In this document: piece after piece, positions 43,846-52,777 of the stretch
Layout: every line of letters starts with the position of its first letter
Numbering within the stretch: the first letter of the stretch is position 1
Origin: Natronomonas gomsonensis
Lineage (GTDB): Archaea; Halobacteriota; Halobacteria; Halobacteriales; Haloarculaceae
NCBI RefSeq assembly: GCF_024300825.1
Contig: NZ_CP101323.1
Coordinates: 3,038,001 to 3,102,000 of the forward strand
Length of the DNA stretch: 64,000 nucleotides
Direction of reading: 5' to 3'
The notes under the pieces: generated by a model
Databases searched by the model: none
Told to the model about the DNA's origin: nothing
What the model saw: the letters and a program-made list of their open reading frames with translations, nothing else
Program-made: the position numbers and the translations under genes

Positions 43846-44775
43846 ATGTCTTTCGAGGAGATGGACGTCGACACCATCTGGCAGAACGGGGAGTTCGTCG
43901 ACTGGGACGACGCACAGACACACATTCTGACCCACTCGCTGCACTACGGGACCGCTGTGTTCGAGGGTGCGCGGTGTTACGACACCGCTGATGGCCCGGC
44001 GCTGTTCCGCTGGGAGGAACACCTCGACCGCCTGTTCGACTCGGCGAAGGTGCTCGACCACGACATCGACCACACGCGCGAAGAGATTACCGAGGCGACG
44101 CTGGAACTCATCCGCCGACAGGACCTCCAGTCCTGTTACATCCGGCCGCTGGTGTACTACGGCTACAACTCCTTGGGCGTCTCGCCGAAGGACTGCCCGA
44201 CTGAGACGATGGTCGCCTGCTGGCCGTGGGGTGCGTATCTCGGCGAGGACGCCATCGAGAACGGCGTCGACGTGATGGTTTCCTCGTGGCGGAAACACGC
44301 CTCCAGTCAGATTCCGACGAACGTGAAGGCGACGGGGCCGTACGTCAACTCCATGCTGGCCGGCGAGGAGGCCCGCCGCAACGGCTACGTCGAGGCCATC
44401 GTCCTCAACAAGGAAGGCAAGGTCGCGGAGGGCCCCGGCGAGAACATCTTCATGGTCAACGACGGCGAGATTTACACGACCGGTCTCTCGGAGTCCATTC
44501 TCGACGGCATCACTCGCGAGACGGCCATCCAACTGGCCGAGGACCTCGGCTACACCGTCCACGACGAGGCGTCCATTGCCCGCGGACAGCTCTACACCGC
44601 CGACGAGCTGTTCTTCACCGGCACCGCCGCCGAGGTGACGCCCATCCGGAGCGTCGACGACAAGGAAATCGGCAACGGCTCTCGTGGCCCGATTACCGAG
44701 GAGATTCAACAGCGGTTCTTCGACCTCGTCAACGGCGAACTCGACGGCTACGACGAGTGGTTCCACTACGTCTGA
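43846..44775 (+). CDS. ilvE: Branched-chain amino acid aminotransferase
   Basis: Fold-type IV PLP aminotransferase for valine, leucine and isoleucine synthesis. The 309-residue product has 'TILTHSLHYGTAVFEGAR', 'SCYIRPLVYYGYNSLG', the PLP lysine in 'PTNVKATGPYVNSMLA' at about residue 163, 'EGPGENIFMVNDGEIYTT' and 'FFTGTAAEVTPI'. Single gene, tightly followed by the cupin gene. Confidence 0.94.
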   Translation: MSFEEMDVDTIWQNGEFVDWDDAQTHILTHSLHYGTAVFEGARCYDTADGPALFRWEEHLDRLFDSAKVLDHDIDHTREEITEATLELIRRQDLQSCYIRPLVYYGYNSLGVSPKDCPTETMVACWPWGAYLGEDAIENGVDVMVSSWRKHASSQIPTNVKATGPYVNSMLAGEEARRNGYVEAIVLNKEGKVAEGPGENIFMVNDGEIYTTGLSESILDGITRETAIQLAEDLGYTVHDEASIARGQLYTADELFFTGTAAEVTPIRSVDDKEIGNGSRGPITEEIQQRFFDLVNGELDGYDEWFHYV

Positions 44776-44784
44776 ACTCGACCG

Positions 44785-45264
44785 ATGGGTCCCATCAACG
44801 AAGCCGACCTGGAGTGGTCCGAGACCGACCGCGGTGAGACGCGGTTCAAGCGCAAGCAGTTGGCCGAGGCGGCCGACGGCGAGGACATCGGCTGTAGTCT
44901 GTACGAACTCCCGGCCGGTCACCGCTCGTGGCCGTATCACTACCACACCGGCAACGAGGAGGCGCTGTACGTGCTGTCCGGCACCGGCCGCCTCCGACTC
45001 GACGGCGAAAGCTACGAGTTGCAGGCGGGCGACTACGTCGCGTTTCCGGCCAACGAGTCCGGCGGCCACCGCGTCGTCAACGACTCCGAGGGGCCGCTTC
45101 GATACCTCGCGGTCTCGACGATGAACGAACCGGACGTGACAGTCTACCCGGACTCGGGGAAAATCGGCGTCTTCGCCGGGTCGCCGCCCGGCGGCCGCGA
45201 GGAGCGGTCGGTCCACGGCTACTACAACCGCGATGACGACGTCGACTACTGGGACGGCGAGTAG
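44785..45264 (+). CDS. Cupin-domain protein
   Basis: A 159-residue single-domain cupin. Motif 1 is 'PYHYHTGNEEALYVLSGTGRL' (metal ligands His and Glu) and motif 2 'GDYVAFPANESGGHRVVN', together the metal-binding double-stranded beta helix. The C-terminal tail 'GVFAGSPPGGREERSVHGYYNRDDDVDYWDGE' resembles cupins that act with sugar or polyketide-like ligands, but no substrate can be named. It is 9 nt after ilvE and probably co-transcribed. Confidence 0.8.
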   Translation: MGPINEADLEWSETDRGETRFKRKQLAEAADGEDIGCSLYELPAGHRSWPYHYHTGNEEALYVLSGTGRLRLDGESYELQAGDYVAFPANESGGHRVVNDSEGPLRYLAVSTMNEPDVTVYPDSGKIGVFAGSPPGGREERSVHGYYNRDDDVDYWDGE

Positions 45265-45309
45265 CCCGGCATCGAAGGCGGTATGTAAACGCCACCTCTT
45301 TGCCCGTGT

Positions 45310-46239
45310 ATGTCGCTGTGTGTGACGTTCCTCGGAACCGGCGGGGCCGTGCCGACGACCCAACGGAACACGAGTTCGGTGTTCTGTCGTCGGGAGGGCG
45401 AGCGGTTCCTCTTCGACTGCGGAGAGGGTACCCAGCGACAGATGATGCGGTTCGGAACCGGTTTCGGCGTCTCGCACATCTTCGTCTCCCATCTTCATGC
45501 CGACCACACCCTCGGGATTCCGGGGCTGTTGCAGACGATGGACTTCAACGAGCGGACCGAACCGCTTGCGATTCACGTCCCCTCGGGACAACAGCGCCGC
45601 ATCGAGCGGTTGGTCGGCGCAACGGGAACCGAACTCTCGTTTCCGATTCGCATCCACGGCGTCGACGACGGCGACGTGGCACTCGAGGCCGACGACTACG
45701 AAATCCGAGCGTTTGCGACCGACCACGACACGCCGTCGGTCGGCTACGCCCTCGTCGAGGACGACCGCAAGGGCCGATTCGACCGCGAGCGCGCCGAGGA
45801 GTTGGGCGTCCCCGTCGGCCCGAAGTTCCAGCGACTCCACGCCGGCGAGGACGTGGAACTGGACGACGGAACGGTCGTTCGCTCCGAGGAAGTCGTCGGC
45901 GACCCCCGGCCCGGTCGCACGCTCGTCTACACCGGCGACACGCGGCCGAGCGACCGGACGGCCGAGGTGGCCGCCGACGCCGACCTGTTGATACACGATG
46001 CGACCTTCGCCGCCGACAACGCCGAGCGCGCCGGGCGGACCGCCCACTCGACGGCCGCCCGCGCCGCAGAAATCGCCGCGGAGGCGGGAGCGAAACGGCT
46101 CGCGTTGGTCCACGTCTCCTCGCGGTACGCGGGCAACGTCTCACCCATCGAGCGAGAGGCCCGAGAGGTGTTCGGCGGCGAGGCGTTCGTTCCCGGCGAC
46201 GGCGACGAACTCGACGTGCCGTATCCGAACGCGGAGTAG
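45310..46239 (+). CDS. rnz: Ribonuclease Z
   Basis: Zinc phosphodiesterase that trims the 3' ends of tRNA precursors. The 309-residue protein has the metallo-beta-lactamase motifs 'SHLHADHTLGIPG' (motif II), 'YTGDTRPS' (Asp) and 'VHVSSRY' with the final His, plus the RNase Z-specific 'GTQRQMMR' and flexible arm region 'GRFDRERAEELGVPVGP'. A convergent MaoC-type gene begins 6 nt beyond its stop. Confidence 0.93.
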   Translation: MSLCVTFLGTGGAVPTTQRNTSSVFCRREGERFLFDCGEGTQRQMMRFGTGFGVSHIFVSHLHADHTLGIPGLLQTMDFNERTEPLAIHVPSGQQRRIERLVGATGTELSFPIRIHGVDDGDVALEADDYEIRAFATDHDTPSVGYALVEDDRKGRFDRERAEELGVPVGPKFQRLHAGEDVELDDGTVVRSEEVVGDPRPGRTLVYTGDTRPSDRTAEVAADADLLIHDATFAADNAERAGRTAHSTAARAAEIAAEAGAKRLALVHVSSRYAGNVSPIEREAREVFGGEAFVPGDGDELDVPYPNAE

Positions 46240-46245
46240 ACGCCG

Positions 46246-46701
46246 TTACTCGTCGGCCTCGCGGCGGCGGAACATCCCGTCGGCCTTCCACTCGATGACG
46301 GCTTCGCCGTCGTCGTTGTAGCCGGTCAACTTCGAGCGGACGTGGCCCATCCCGGGGCGGCTCTCGGAGACTCGTTTTTCGAGGATTTCCACGTCGACGC
46401 ACAGCGTGTCGCCCGGGTACACCGGCTGCTTCCACTGGAGGTCGTCGATGCCGCGGGCGCCCATCGACGTTTCGGCGTCGAGGAAGCCATCGACGAGCAG
46501 CCGCATGCATATCGAGGCGGTGTGCCACCCTGAAGCGGCCAGCGAGCCGAAGATTGAGTCTTTCGCCGCCTCCTTGTCGGTGTGGAACGGCTGGGGATCG
46601 TACTTCTCGGCGAACTCCAGTACCTCGTCTTCGGTGACTTCGTAGGTGCCGTCGAGTTCGTACGTCGCTCCGACTTCGATGTCCTCGAAATACCGTGGCA
46701 T
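46246..46701 (-). CDS. MaoC-family enoyl-CoA hydratase/dehydratase-like protein
   Basis: A 151-residue hot-dog fold protein. It has 'FEDIEVGATYELDGTYEVTEDEVLEFAEKYDPQPFHTD', 'SIFGSLAASGWHTASICMRL' with the hydratase His, and 'QPVYPGDTLCVDVEIL'. Members hydrate enoyl-CoA or dehydrate hydroxyacyl-CoA, often in polyhydroxyalkanoate or fatty-acid routes; the substrate here is not known. ATG 46701 is the family N-terminus; the longer in-frame extension is antisense to the DUF460 gene. Confidence 0.85.
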   Translation of the reverse strand: MPRYFEDIEVGATYELDGTYEVTEDEVLEFAEKYDPQPFHTDKEAAKDSIFGSLAASGWHTASICMRLLVDGFLDAETSMGARGIDDLQWKQPVYPGDTLCVDVEILEKRVSESRPGMGHVRSKLTGYNDDGEAVIEWKADGMFRRREADE

Positions 46702-46810
46702 TACCGGAGCGTCGGTTCGGGGGGACAAAAAGCCGTACCCCGTGGCGACGTGGCGGCGTTTCCTTGACTCCGGCACGGAGTTTATACTCGCTGCACCCCT
46801 ACACGCGGCC

Positions 46811-48793
46811 GTGAGCACGCGAACGAGTGCCCTCGACTCCCTCATCTTCGGCGTCGACATCCAGAGTGGCGACGTTCGAGGTGATGCCCCCTCGTATGCG
46901 GTGGTCGCCTTCGACGGCGAGTCCATCGAGCGCGACGTGGTGTCGGGCCGAAAGCTCCGGCGGCGAATCCAATCCGAAGAGCCGGCCATCGTCGCCACCG
47001 ACAACACCTACGAACTCGCCGAGGACAAGGGTGCACTCGTACACTTCCTCCGAGAGTTGCCTTCGGAGACGAAACTGGTGCAGGTGACCGGCGATGAACG
47101 ACCCGAACCGCTCTCCCGCGTCGCTGCCAGACACGGCGTCCCCTACGCGAAGCCGCCGATGAAGGAGGCCGAAGCGGCGGCGCGACTCGCCGCCCGCAAC
47201 GTCGGCTACGAGGTGTCGGCGTTCACCGACACGACGACGGTGAAGGTCGCCCGTGGGCGCTCGACGGGCGGCGGAGGTGGTTGGAGCGAGGACCGCTTCA
47301 CCCGCCGCATCCACGGGTCGGTGAAAACCGCCACCCGAGAGGTCGAATCGAAACTCGAAGACGCCGCCCTCGAGTTCGAAAAGGAGGTCACAGAGAAGTA
47401 CGGCGGCTACTCCCAGGCGCTGTTCGAAGTCGAGGCGACGCCCGCCGAGATTCCCGTTTCGTCGCGGCGTTCCGGCGATACCCGCATCGAAATCGAACGC
47501 GAGCGCCGCGACGGCATCGAGTATCGCCCGCTCGCAAAGCGACGGGATTTCGTCGTCGTCGGCATCGACCCCGGGACGACGACCGCGGTTGCGCTTTTGG
47601 ACCTCGACGGGATGGTACTCGACGTGTGGTCGACCCGGACCGCCGACACCGCCGAGGTCATCGAGTGGATTATCGAACACGGCCGACCGGTTATCGTCGC
47701 CGCCGACGTCGAACCGATGCCCGAGACCGTCGAGAAGATACGCCGCAGTTTCGACGCCGCGGGCTGGATTCCCGGGACCGATCTGCCGGTCGACCGCAAA
47801 CTCCACCGCACCCGTGAGGAGAGCTACGACAACGACCACGAACGGGACGCGATGGCGGCGGCGCTGTTCGCCTTCGACGCCCACGAAGACCAGTTCGACC
47901 GCATCGCCGAAAAGACGCCTGCCGGGTTCGACCGCGGGGAGGTGACCGCCCGCGTCGTCGCCGGCGAGGAGAGCGTCGAAGCCGTCCTCGATGACCTCTC
48001 CGAGGACGAGGAGTCCGACGAGGAGTCGACCGAACACGACCCACGAGAACTGACCGCCGAGGAGAAGGAAATCAAGCGACTGGAGGCTCGCATCGAGCGC
48101 CTCGAAGGTCACGTCGAGGACCTGAAAGACACCATCCAACAGAAGGACAGTCGAGTATCGGAACTGGAAGAGGAACTCTCCGAGGCACGCCGCGAGGAAC
48201 GTCGGGAGGCCCGCGAGCGCCGCGAAGTGACGCGGCTGGAGCGGGAGAACGAACGGCTGAAGCGCGAACTCGCCGAGGCCGAACAGGCAAACGAGGAACT
48301 CGACGGCAAACTCGAACGGCTCAAGGAACTGTGGAAACTCGACCACTCGAACTTCGCGGACGTGGCCGCCGAAAAACAGGGACTGGTCCCGGTCAAGCCC
48401 GTCGAGCAGTTCACGAAGGATGCAATCGGGGCCGCCGAGGAGAGCTACGGCCTCGCCCCCGACGACGTGGTGTATCTCCGGGATGCAAGCGGCGCCGGTC
48501 GGGCGACCGCCGAGCGACTGGCCGACCGCGATCCCCGGGTCGTCCTCCGTGATGGCCGGCTCTCGGAGCAGGCCGACGAGGTGCTGTTCGACCACGGGAT
48601 TCCCGTCGGGCCGGCCGACGACGTGACGATTCAGGAAATCGACGAACTCGCCGTCGCCCGCGAGAGCGAAGTCGAGTCGGTTATCGACGACTGGGAGGAC
48701 CGCGCCGAACAGCGTCGCCGCGAGAAGAAATCCGCGAAACTCGACGAGGTCATCAGCGAACACCGCGCGCGTGACCCTGCTGCCGACGGCTGA
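46811..48793 (+). CDS. DUF460 protein, predicted RNase H-like nuclease
   Basis: A 660-residue protein conserved across archaea. Residues about 240-400 have an RNase H-like fold with 'VVGIDPGTTTAVALLDLDG' (first Asp), 'PVIVAADVEPMP' (second Asp) and a later 'HERDAMAAALFAF' (Asp). A long charged coiled coil covers about 410-530, and a C-terminal domain 'VVYLRDASGAGRATAERLADRDPRVVL' follows. An N-terminal domain with 'IFGVDIQSGDVRGDAPSYAVV' looks like a second, less complete RNase H-type fold. Start GTG 46811 is chosen; longer ATG starts lie in DNA antisense to MaoC. Molecular role is not established. Confidence 0.85.
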   Translation: MSTRTSALDSLIFGVDIQSGDVRGDAPSYAVVAFDGESIERDVVSGRKLRRRIQSEEPAIVATDNTYELAEDKGALVHFLRELPSETKLVQVTGDERPEPLSRVAARHGVPYAKPPMKEAEAAARLAARNVGYEVSAFTDTTTVKVARGRSTGGGGGWSEDRFTRRIHGSVKTATREVESKLEDAALEFEKEVTEKYGGYSQALFEVEATPAEIPVSSRRSGDTRIEIERERRDGIEYRPLAKRRDFVVVGIDPGTTTAVALLDLDGMVLDVWSTRTADTAEVIEWIIEHGRPVIVAADVEPMPETVEKIRRSFDAAGWIPGTDLPVDRKLHRTREESYDNDHERDAMAAALFAFDAHEDQFDRIAEKTPAGFDRGEVTARVVAGEESVEAVLDDLSEDEESDEESTEHDPRELTAEEKEIKRLEARIERLEGHVEDLKDTIQQKDSRVSELEEELSEARREERREARERREVTRLERENERLKRELAEAEQANEELDGKLERLKELWKLDHSNFADVAAEKQGLVPVKPVEQFTKDAIGAAEESYGLAPDDVVYLRDASGAGRATAERLADRDPRVVLRDGRLSEQADEVLFDHGIPVGPADDVTIQEIDELAVARESEVESVIDDWEDRAEQRRREKKSAKLDEVISEHRARDPAADG

Positions 48794-48826
48794 CGGGGAT
48801 TTTTATCGGTGGCGGATGCAGTTCCG

Positions 48827-49054
48827 ATGATGTTCCCGCTTCAGTTCGGCCTTCCAGGCGGTCCGGAACTGCTGATATTCGGGTTGCTGTACCTCATCAT
48901 CCCGTTCGTATCGGCGTATTGGGTGTTCAACGATGCCGAGAGCCGCGGCAACGACAACGCGGCGCTGTGGGCGCTGGCCGTCGGCGGCCTGTTTTTCCTG
49001 ACGTTCTTCGGTGGGTTCCTCGCGTTGGCCGTCTACGTCTGGCAGCGCGATTAG
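48827..49054 (+). CDS. Small two-helix membrane protein
   Basis: About 75 residues with two or three membrane helices ('ELLIFGLLYLIIPFVSAYWVF' and 'AALWALAVGGLFFLTFFGGFLALAVYVW') separated by a short polar loop 'NDAESRGNDN'. This pattern is common among uncharacterised haloarchaeal proteins (phospholipase-D-nuclease-N-like layout without its motif). Start is uncertain among GTG 48809 and ATG 48827 or 48830. It overlaps the convergent next gene by 4 nt at the stop. Confidence 0.7.
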   Translation: MMFPLQFGLPGGPELLIFGLLYLIIPFVSAYWVFNDAESRGNDNAALWALAVGGLFFLTFFGGFLALAVYVWQRD

Positions 49055-49257
49055 AGGTCGTCGTAGCTCATCCCCATCGATTCGAGGAACGTACCGAGGA
49101 GGCCGTGACCGAGGAGAGCGCCACCTGCCATAACGACTGTCGCCGCGAAGGCTGCTCTGCGGTTCTCGCGGCCGAGTAGCACCATCCCTACGACGACGAG
49201 TACGGCCCCCGCGATGCCGGTATCTCCGAGTGCGTCCGTCAGTTCTTGGGTACTCAT
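49051..49257 (-). CDS. Small two-helix membrane protein (DUF7470-like)
   Basis: A 68-residue protein with two hydrophobic helices ('TGIAGAVLVVVGMVLL' and 'AAFAATVVMAGGALLGHGLLGTFL') and the pattern 'GRENRRAAFAATV' between them, a layout I associate with a small haloarchaeal membrane family. Function unknown. Its stop overlaps the stop of the plus-strand small membrane gene by 4 nt. Confidence 0.65.
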   Translation of the reverse strand: MSTQELTDALGDTGIAGAVLVVVGMVLLGRENRRAAFAATVVMAGGALLGHGLLGTFLESMGMSYDDL

Positions 49258-49311
49258 ACCAGTGGGTGTACACGGGTGGTACGTAAAGAGCCGGATTTCC
49301 CGACGGCGTGG

Positions 49312-49667
49312 TCACGACGGCACGACGAGCGCCAGCAGATAGAGGTTCCACCCCGTCACGGAGACGCCCAGAAGCGCCAGTCCGAGGGCACCCCGACGCG
49401 GTAGGGCCGCTGGACGACTCGCCAACAGAGAAAGCAGCCACCGAACATGAGGGCCTTCGACGCGACCATCCCCCCGAACCCGTACCGTTCGACGAACACC
49501 GAGGTGACTGGGCCGAGTTCGAACAGTCCCCCGATACCGAGACCGACGCTCGTCGTCACCACGTCGCCGACGCCGAAAAAGAGGACGGCGAGCGCCCACA
49601 GGGTCGGGTGACTCACGTCGGGACGTCCGACGGCCGGCGGAACCGAATGCGGGGGCATGGTCCCCAA
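49312..49667 (-). pseudogene. Membrane protein gene with one-base frameshift
   Basis: The minus-strand frame from ATG 49667 (or 49658) encodes three hydrophobic helices ('LWALAVLFFGVGDVVTTSVGLGI', 'FGGMVASKALMFGGCFLCW') and then runs into a polar, helix-breaking end with a stop at 49356. In the neighbouring frame the same DNA gives 'LGLALLGVSVTGWNLYLLALVV' ending at 49312, an ideal last membrane helix. A one-base deletion, around 49385-49430, would join them. It is either a recently broken gene or a sequencing error. The intact product would be about 118 residues. Confidence 0.6.
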
Positions 49668-49784
49668 AGACGGCTGCGGTGGAGTTGGTAACCCGCTCCC
49701 TACGACCGGCGACCGAGCAGTAGTCGTATCTTAGAATCTCCGACTCGTCGTAAGCACACTCAAAAAACGGAACGGCGGGTTCGT

Positions 49785-50813
49785 TTAGAACTCGTTGCAG
49801 ACGGGGATGCCGACGGTATCGAAGTCGCCCATTGAGGCGATGGTGTCGGGGACTTCCTCCAGCGAGATGGTCTTCGAGACGATTTTGCCGGGGTCGATTT
49901 TGCCCTGCTCCATCATCGAGAAGATTTCCTCGTACTCGTGGGGCGGCATGCCGAAGGAACCGATGAACTCCCGTTCGTCCATCACGATGCTGTCGACGGG
50001 GAGGGAGACCTCGCCTTCCTCCTCGCTGGTCGTGAGACCAATTTGGAGGTTCTGCCCGCCTTTCGCCAGCGAGTTCACGGAGTTACGGCAGGTCTCTGCG
50101 ATGCCGAGGGCGTCGACGCTGACGTCGGCGCCGAGTTCCTCGGCTTTCAGCAGTTTGTCCTCCGAGAGGTCGACGGCGATGACGTTCGCACCGAGGGCGT
50201 CGGCGATGTGGACCGCGGAGAGGCCGACGCCGCCACAGCCGTGGACGGCGACCCAGTCGCCGGCCGTCACGTCGACGCGGTGGACGAGTCCGTGGAACGC
50301 CGTCGCGAACCGACAGCCGAGGCCGGCGACCTCGACGGGGTCGACGCCGTCGGGGAGTTTGATGACGTTGTGGTCGGCGTTCCGAACCGGGAACTCCTCG
50401 GCGAAGGCCCCCGGCTGGAAGGAGACGAATCCGAGCGGGATGACCCGTTCGCAGATGTTCGCCCGACCCTGCTTGCAGAACCGGCAGGTGCCGTCAGAGA
50501 GGTTGAACGGGACGCACACCCGGTCGCCCTCGCTGAAGTTCTCGACGTCTTCGCCGACGTCCTTGACGATACCGACGGGTTCGTGCCCGAAAATAAGGCC
50601 CGGCGTCGGCATGACGCCGACCCAGTCCCAGTCGCCCTGCCAGGCGTGCCAGTCGGACCGGCAGACGCCGCAGGCCTCCGTCTCCACGACGATGCCGTCC
50701 GGGTCGGGTTCCGGTCGGTCGACCTCCTCTACCTCCATCGGCTCCTGTGGTTCCTGAAAGACCACGGCACGCATCGACTCCGCCTCCTGCTCCGCGTCTG
50801 CGGATTTGCTCAT
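49785..50813 (-). CDS. Zinc-dependent alcohol dehydrogenase
   Basis: Medium-chain dehydrogenase, 342 residues. Catalytic zinc site 'CGVCRSDWHAW' and 'GHEPVGIV', the structural zinc lobe 'DGTCRFCKQGRANIC' in which the first of the four usual Cys is Asp, and the NAD motif 'VAVHGCGGVGLSAVHIA' with 'VDLSEDKL' (NAD preference by the Asp). Substrate unknown; the family includes ethanol, sorbitol and glucose dehydrogenases. The promoter is in the 225-nt gap to aIF1A, where 'ttaatata' lies on the minus strand near 50860. Two starts are possible (50813 or the Met at 'MRAVVFQ'). Confidence 0.9.
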   Translation of the reverse strand: MSKSADAEQEAESMRAVVFQEPQEPMEVEEVDRPEPDPDGIVVETEACGVCRSDWHAWQGDWDWVGVMPTPGLIFGHEPVGIVKDVGEDVENFSEGDRVCVPFNLSDGTCRFCKQGRANICERVIPLGFVSFQPGAFAEEFPVRNADHNVIKLPDGVDPVEVAGLGCRFATAFHGLVHRVDVTAGDWVAVHGCGGVGLSAVHIADALGANVIAVDLSEDKLLKAEELGADVSVDALGIAETCRNSVNSLAKGGQNLQIGLTTSEEEGEVSLPVDSIVMDEREFIGSFGMPPHEYEEIFSMMEQGKIDPGKIVSKTISLEEVPDTIASMGDFDTVGIPVCNEF

Positions 50814-51039
50814 GACGCGCGAACACTACCCCTCCACCGATTTAATCCTTGCCACCGTATATTAACGGGCCACGATTGGGAGGGCGCGGTGTTATGTGGG
50901 GAACGGTGACGGTGTCGATAATGTGGCAATAGTTGCCGAAAACGGACGATTTCGTGGTTCGGTAGCGGTTGGCGCGCGGACCGAGCGGGAAAGCGCTTCG
51001 CTTGAAAGAATTAAAGGGCTCCCTATCCAACCGACGGGT

Positions 51040-51333
51040 ATGAGCGACAACGAGGGACGCAAGAACCTCAGGATGCCCGACGACGACGAGGTGTTCGCCG
51101 TCGTCACGAACATGCTCGGTGCCAACCGAGTGAAGGTCCGCTGTATGGACGGCACGGAGCGAACTGCACGCATCCCCGGCCGGATGCAGAAGCGCATCTG
51201 GATTCGCGAAGACGACGTGGTGTTGGTCGAACCGTGGGACTGGCAGGACGAGAAGGCCGACGTGGTGTGGCGCTACGAGAAACAGGACGCAGACCAGTTG
51301 CGCGAGGAAGGCCACATCACCGACAGCGTCTGA
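51040..51333 (+). CDS. eif1A: Translation initiation factor aIF1A
   Basis: The 97-residue protein is an S1/OB-fold initiation factor. Family sequence: '[73 protein letters not shown]'-type segments (only short parts quoted here: '[12 protein letters not shown]', '[12 protein letters not shown]', '[12 protein letters not shown]'). ATG 51040 is preferred over the in-frame ATG at 50896 because a TATA-like 'gaattaaagg' sits about 25 nt upstream, giving a leaderless message, and the family has no long N-terminus. Confidence 0.94.
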   Translation: MSDNEGRKNLRMPDDDEVFAVVTNMLGANRVKVRCMDGTERTARIPGRMQKRIWIREDDVVLVEPWDWQDEKADVVWRYEKQDADQLREEGHITDSV

Positions 51334-51385
51334 CTGCGCTCCCGTCGCCGAGGGAACTTTTGTCGCCGGCGTCCGTTCGGTCGGT

Positions 51386-51772
51386 ATGTCCGAATTAAAC
51401 GTCCTCGGCGAACCGCTCGAACCGTGTAGCACCGACCCCGAGACGGGGTTCCAGCGGGACGGTCGCTGTTCGTGTCACGATACGGATATGGGCCGGCACG
51501 AACTGTGTGCCGTCATGACCGACGCGTTTCTTGAATTCAGCCGCGAACAGGGCAACGACCTCGTGACGCCGCGGCCGGAACTCGACTTTCCGGGCCTCTC
51601 GCCGGGGGACCGCTGGTGTGTCTGTGTGCCTCGCTGGGTCGAGACGCTAGAGGCGGTTCGAACCCAACACATCCCCGAGACGACGGTGCCGCCGGTCGTT
51701 CTGGAAGCGACGAACGAGGCGGTGTTGGACACGGTGCCGATGGAGACGCTTGAAGCCCACGCCTACGACTGA
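51386..51772 (+). CDS. DUF2237 family protein
   Basis: A 128-residue protein with the DUF2237 pattern: 'NVLGEPLEPCSTDPETGFQRDGRC' near the N-terminus, 'HELCAVMTDAFLEFSREQGNDL' and 'PGLSPGDRWCVCVPRW'. Six conserved Cys/His may bind metal. The family is found in bacteria and archaea with unknown function. It follows aIF1A by 52 nt in the same direction. Confidence 0.88.
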   Translation: MSELNVLGEPLEPCSTDPETGFQRDGRCSCHDTDMGRHELCAVMTDAFLEFSREQGNDLVTPRPELDFPGLSPGDRWCVCVPRWVETLEAVRTQHIPETTVPPVVLEATNEAVLDTVPMETLEAHAYD

Positions 51773-51787
51773 CCCGGGGATGGGAGG

Positions 51788-52657
51788 TTACTCCTCGTCG
51801 CCATCCGGCTCCGGTTCGGCCTCGGTGACGTACTCCAGTAAGTCGTCATCGGTGACCTCCAGCCCCTGCCGGCGGAAGAACGCGGCGACGTTGTGACAGT
51901 CCCGTTCGAGGAACTCTTGGGCGTTGGGGTGGTGGACGGTGACGGCTTGGCCCAGATCCAGCAGACACAACTCGCCGTCGTGGACGACGATGTTGTACTC
52001 CGAGAGGTCGCCGTGGACGAGACCCGCACGATACAGCCGTCGGGTGTATTCCCGGACGACCTCGTAGGCCGTCTCGGGGTTCTCGACGTGGACCTCGTTG
52101 AGGCGCTTGGCGCGGTCGTCCTCTCCGCCGAGATACTCCATCACGAGGACGTTCCGCTCGACGGCCAGCGGTTCGGGCACGCGGACGCCAGCCGCGCGTG
52201 CACGGGAGAGATTCGCAAACTCCTTTTTCGTCCAGGCGACGACGACTTTCTTCTTGTCCGAGCCGATGCCCTCGAAGCGGGGGTCGCCGTCGAGGTAGTC
52301 CCGCATCTGCCGGAAGTCGGAGGCGTTGATGCGGTAGACCTTCACCGCCACCTCGCCGTCCGGTGCGAGGGCGGTGTAGACGTTGGCCTCCTTGCCGGTC
52401 GAGATTGGGCCGCCGAAGGCGTCGATGTAGCCGTCCTGAACCAGTTTGTACAGCGCACCGAGCGTGGCGTCGTCGAACACCGACGCCTCGACTTTGAACT
52501 GTTCCGTGTTCTTGATTCGCTTGCGGAACTCGAGGAACTCACGGTCCTGCTTTCTGGCGATGCGGTCGGCTTCCGTGTCCGACACGTCGAGTTCTTCCCA
52601 CTCGTCGCCGAGCCCCTCGGACTCTTCGGGCTCTAACAGGCCGTACTCCTCTGTCAT
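51788..52657 (-). CDS. rio1: RIO1-family atypical serine kinase
   Basis: A 289-residue kinase of the Rio1 group needed for small-subunit ribosome maturation in archaea and eukaryotes. Visible: 'GPISTGKEANVYTA' (flexible P-loop), the catalytic 'LVHGDLSEYNIVVHDGELCLLDLGQAV' (Asp-Asn and D-L-G), and 'RFEGIGSDKKKVVVAWTKKEFANLSRARAAGVRVP'-type RIO-specific loop. A short acidic C-terminus ends the protein. Convergent with DUF2237 gene, 15 nt apart. Confidence 0.94.
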   Translation of the reverse strand: MTEEYGLLEPEESEGLGDEWEELDVSDTEADRIARKQDREFLEFRKRIKNTEQFKVEASVFDDATLGALYKLVQDGYIDAFGGPISTGKEANVYTALAPDGEVAVKVYRINASDFRQMRDYLDGDPRFEGIGSDKKKVVVAWTKKEFANLSRARAAGVRVPEPLAVERNVLVMEYLGGEDDRAKRLNEVHVENPETAYEVVREYTRRLYRAGLVHGDLSEYNIVVHDGELCLLDLGQAVTVHHPNAQEFLERDCHNVAAFFRRQGLEVTDDDLLEYVTEAEPEPDGDEE

Positions 52658-52777
52658 TCGTCTCGGGGTACGCCGCCCCGACGGAAAGCGTCACCGGTCG
52701 TCGCGGTCGTGGGTTCGGTGGGCGACGAACCCTCGGTCCCCGGTGGCTTCTTTTCGGCGTGTGCCGAACGGTCGTCC

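Noticed and set aside
43810-46113. 767-codon minus-strand frame over ilvE, cupin and rnz
   Set aside because: Spans three real genes on the other strand and has no recognisable domain.
46799-48763. 654-codon minus-strand frame over DUF460
   Set aside because: Mirror frame of a conserved archaeal protein; composition is that of an antisense frame.
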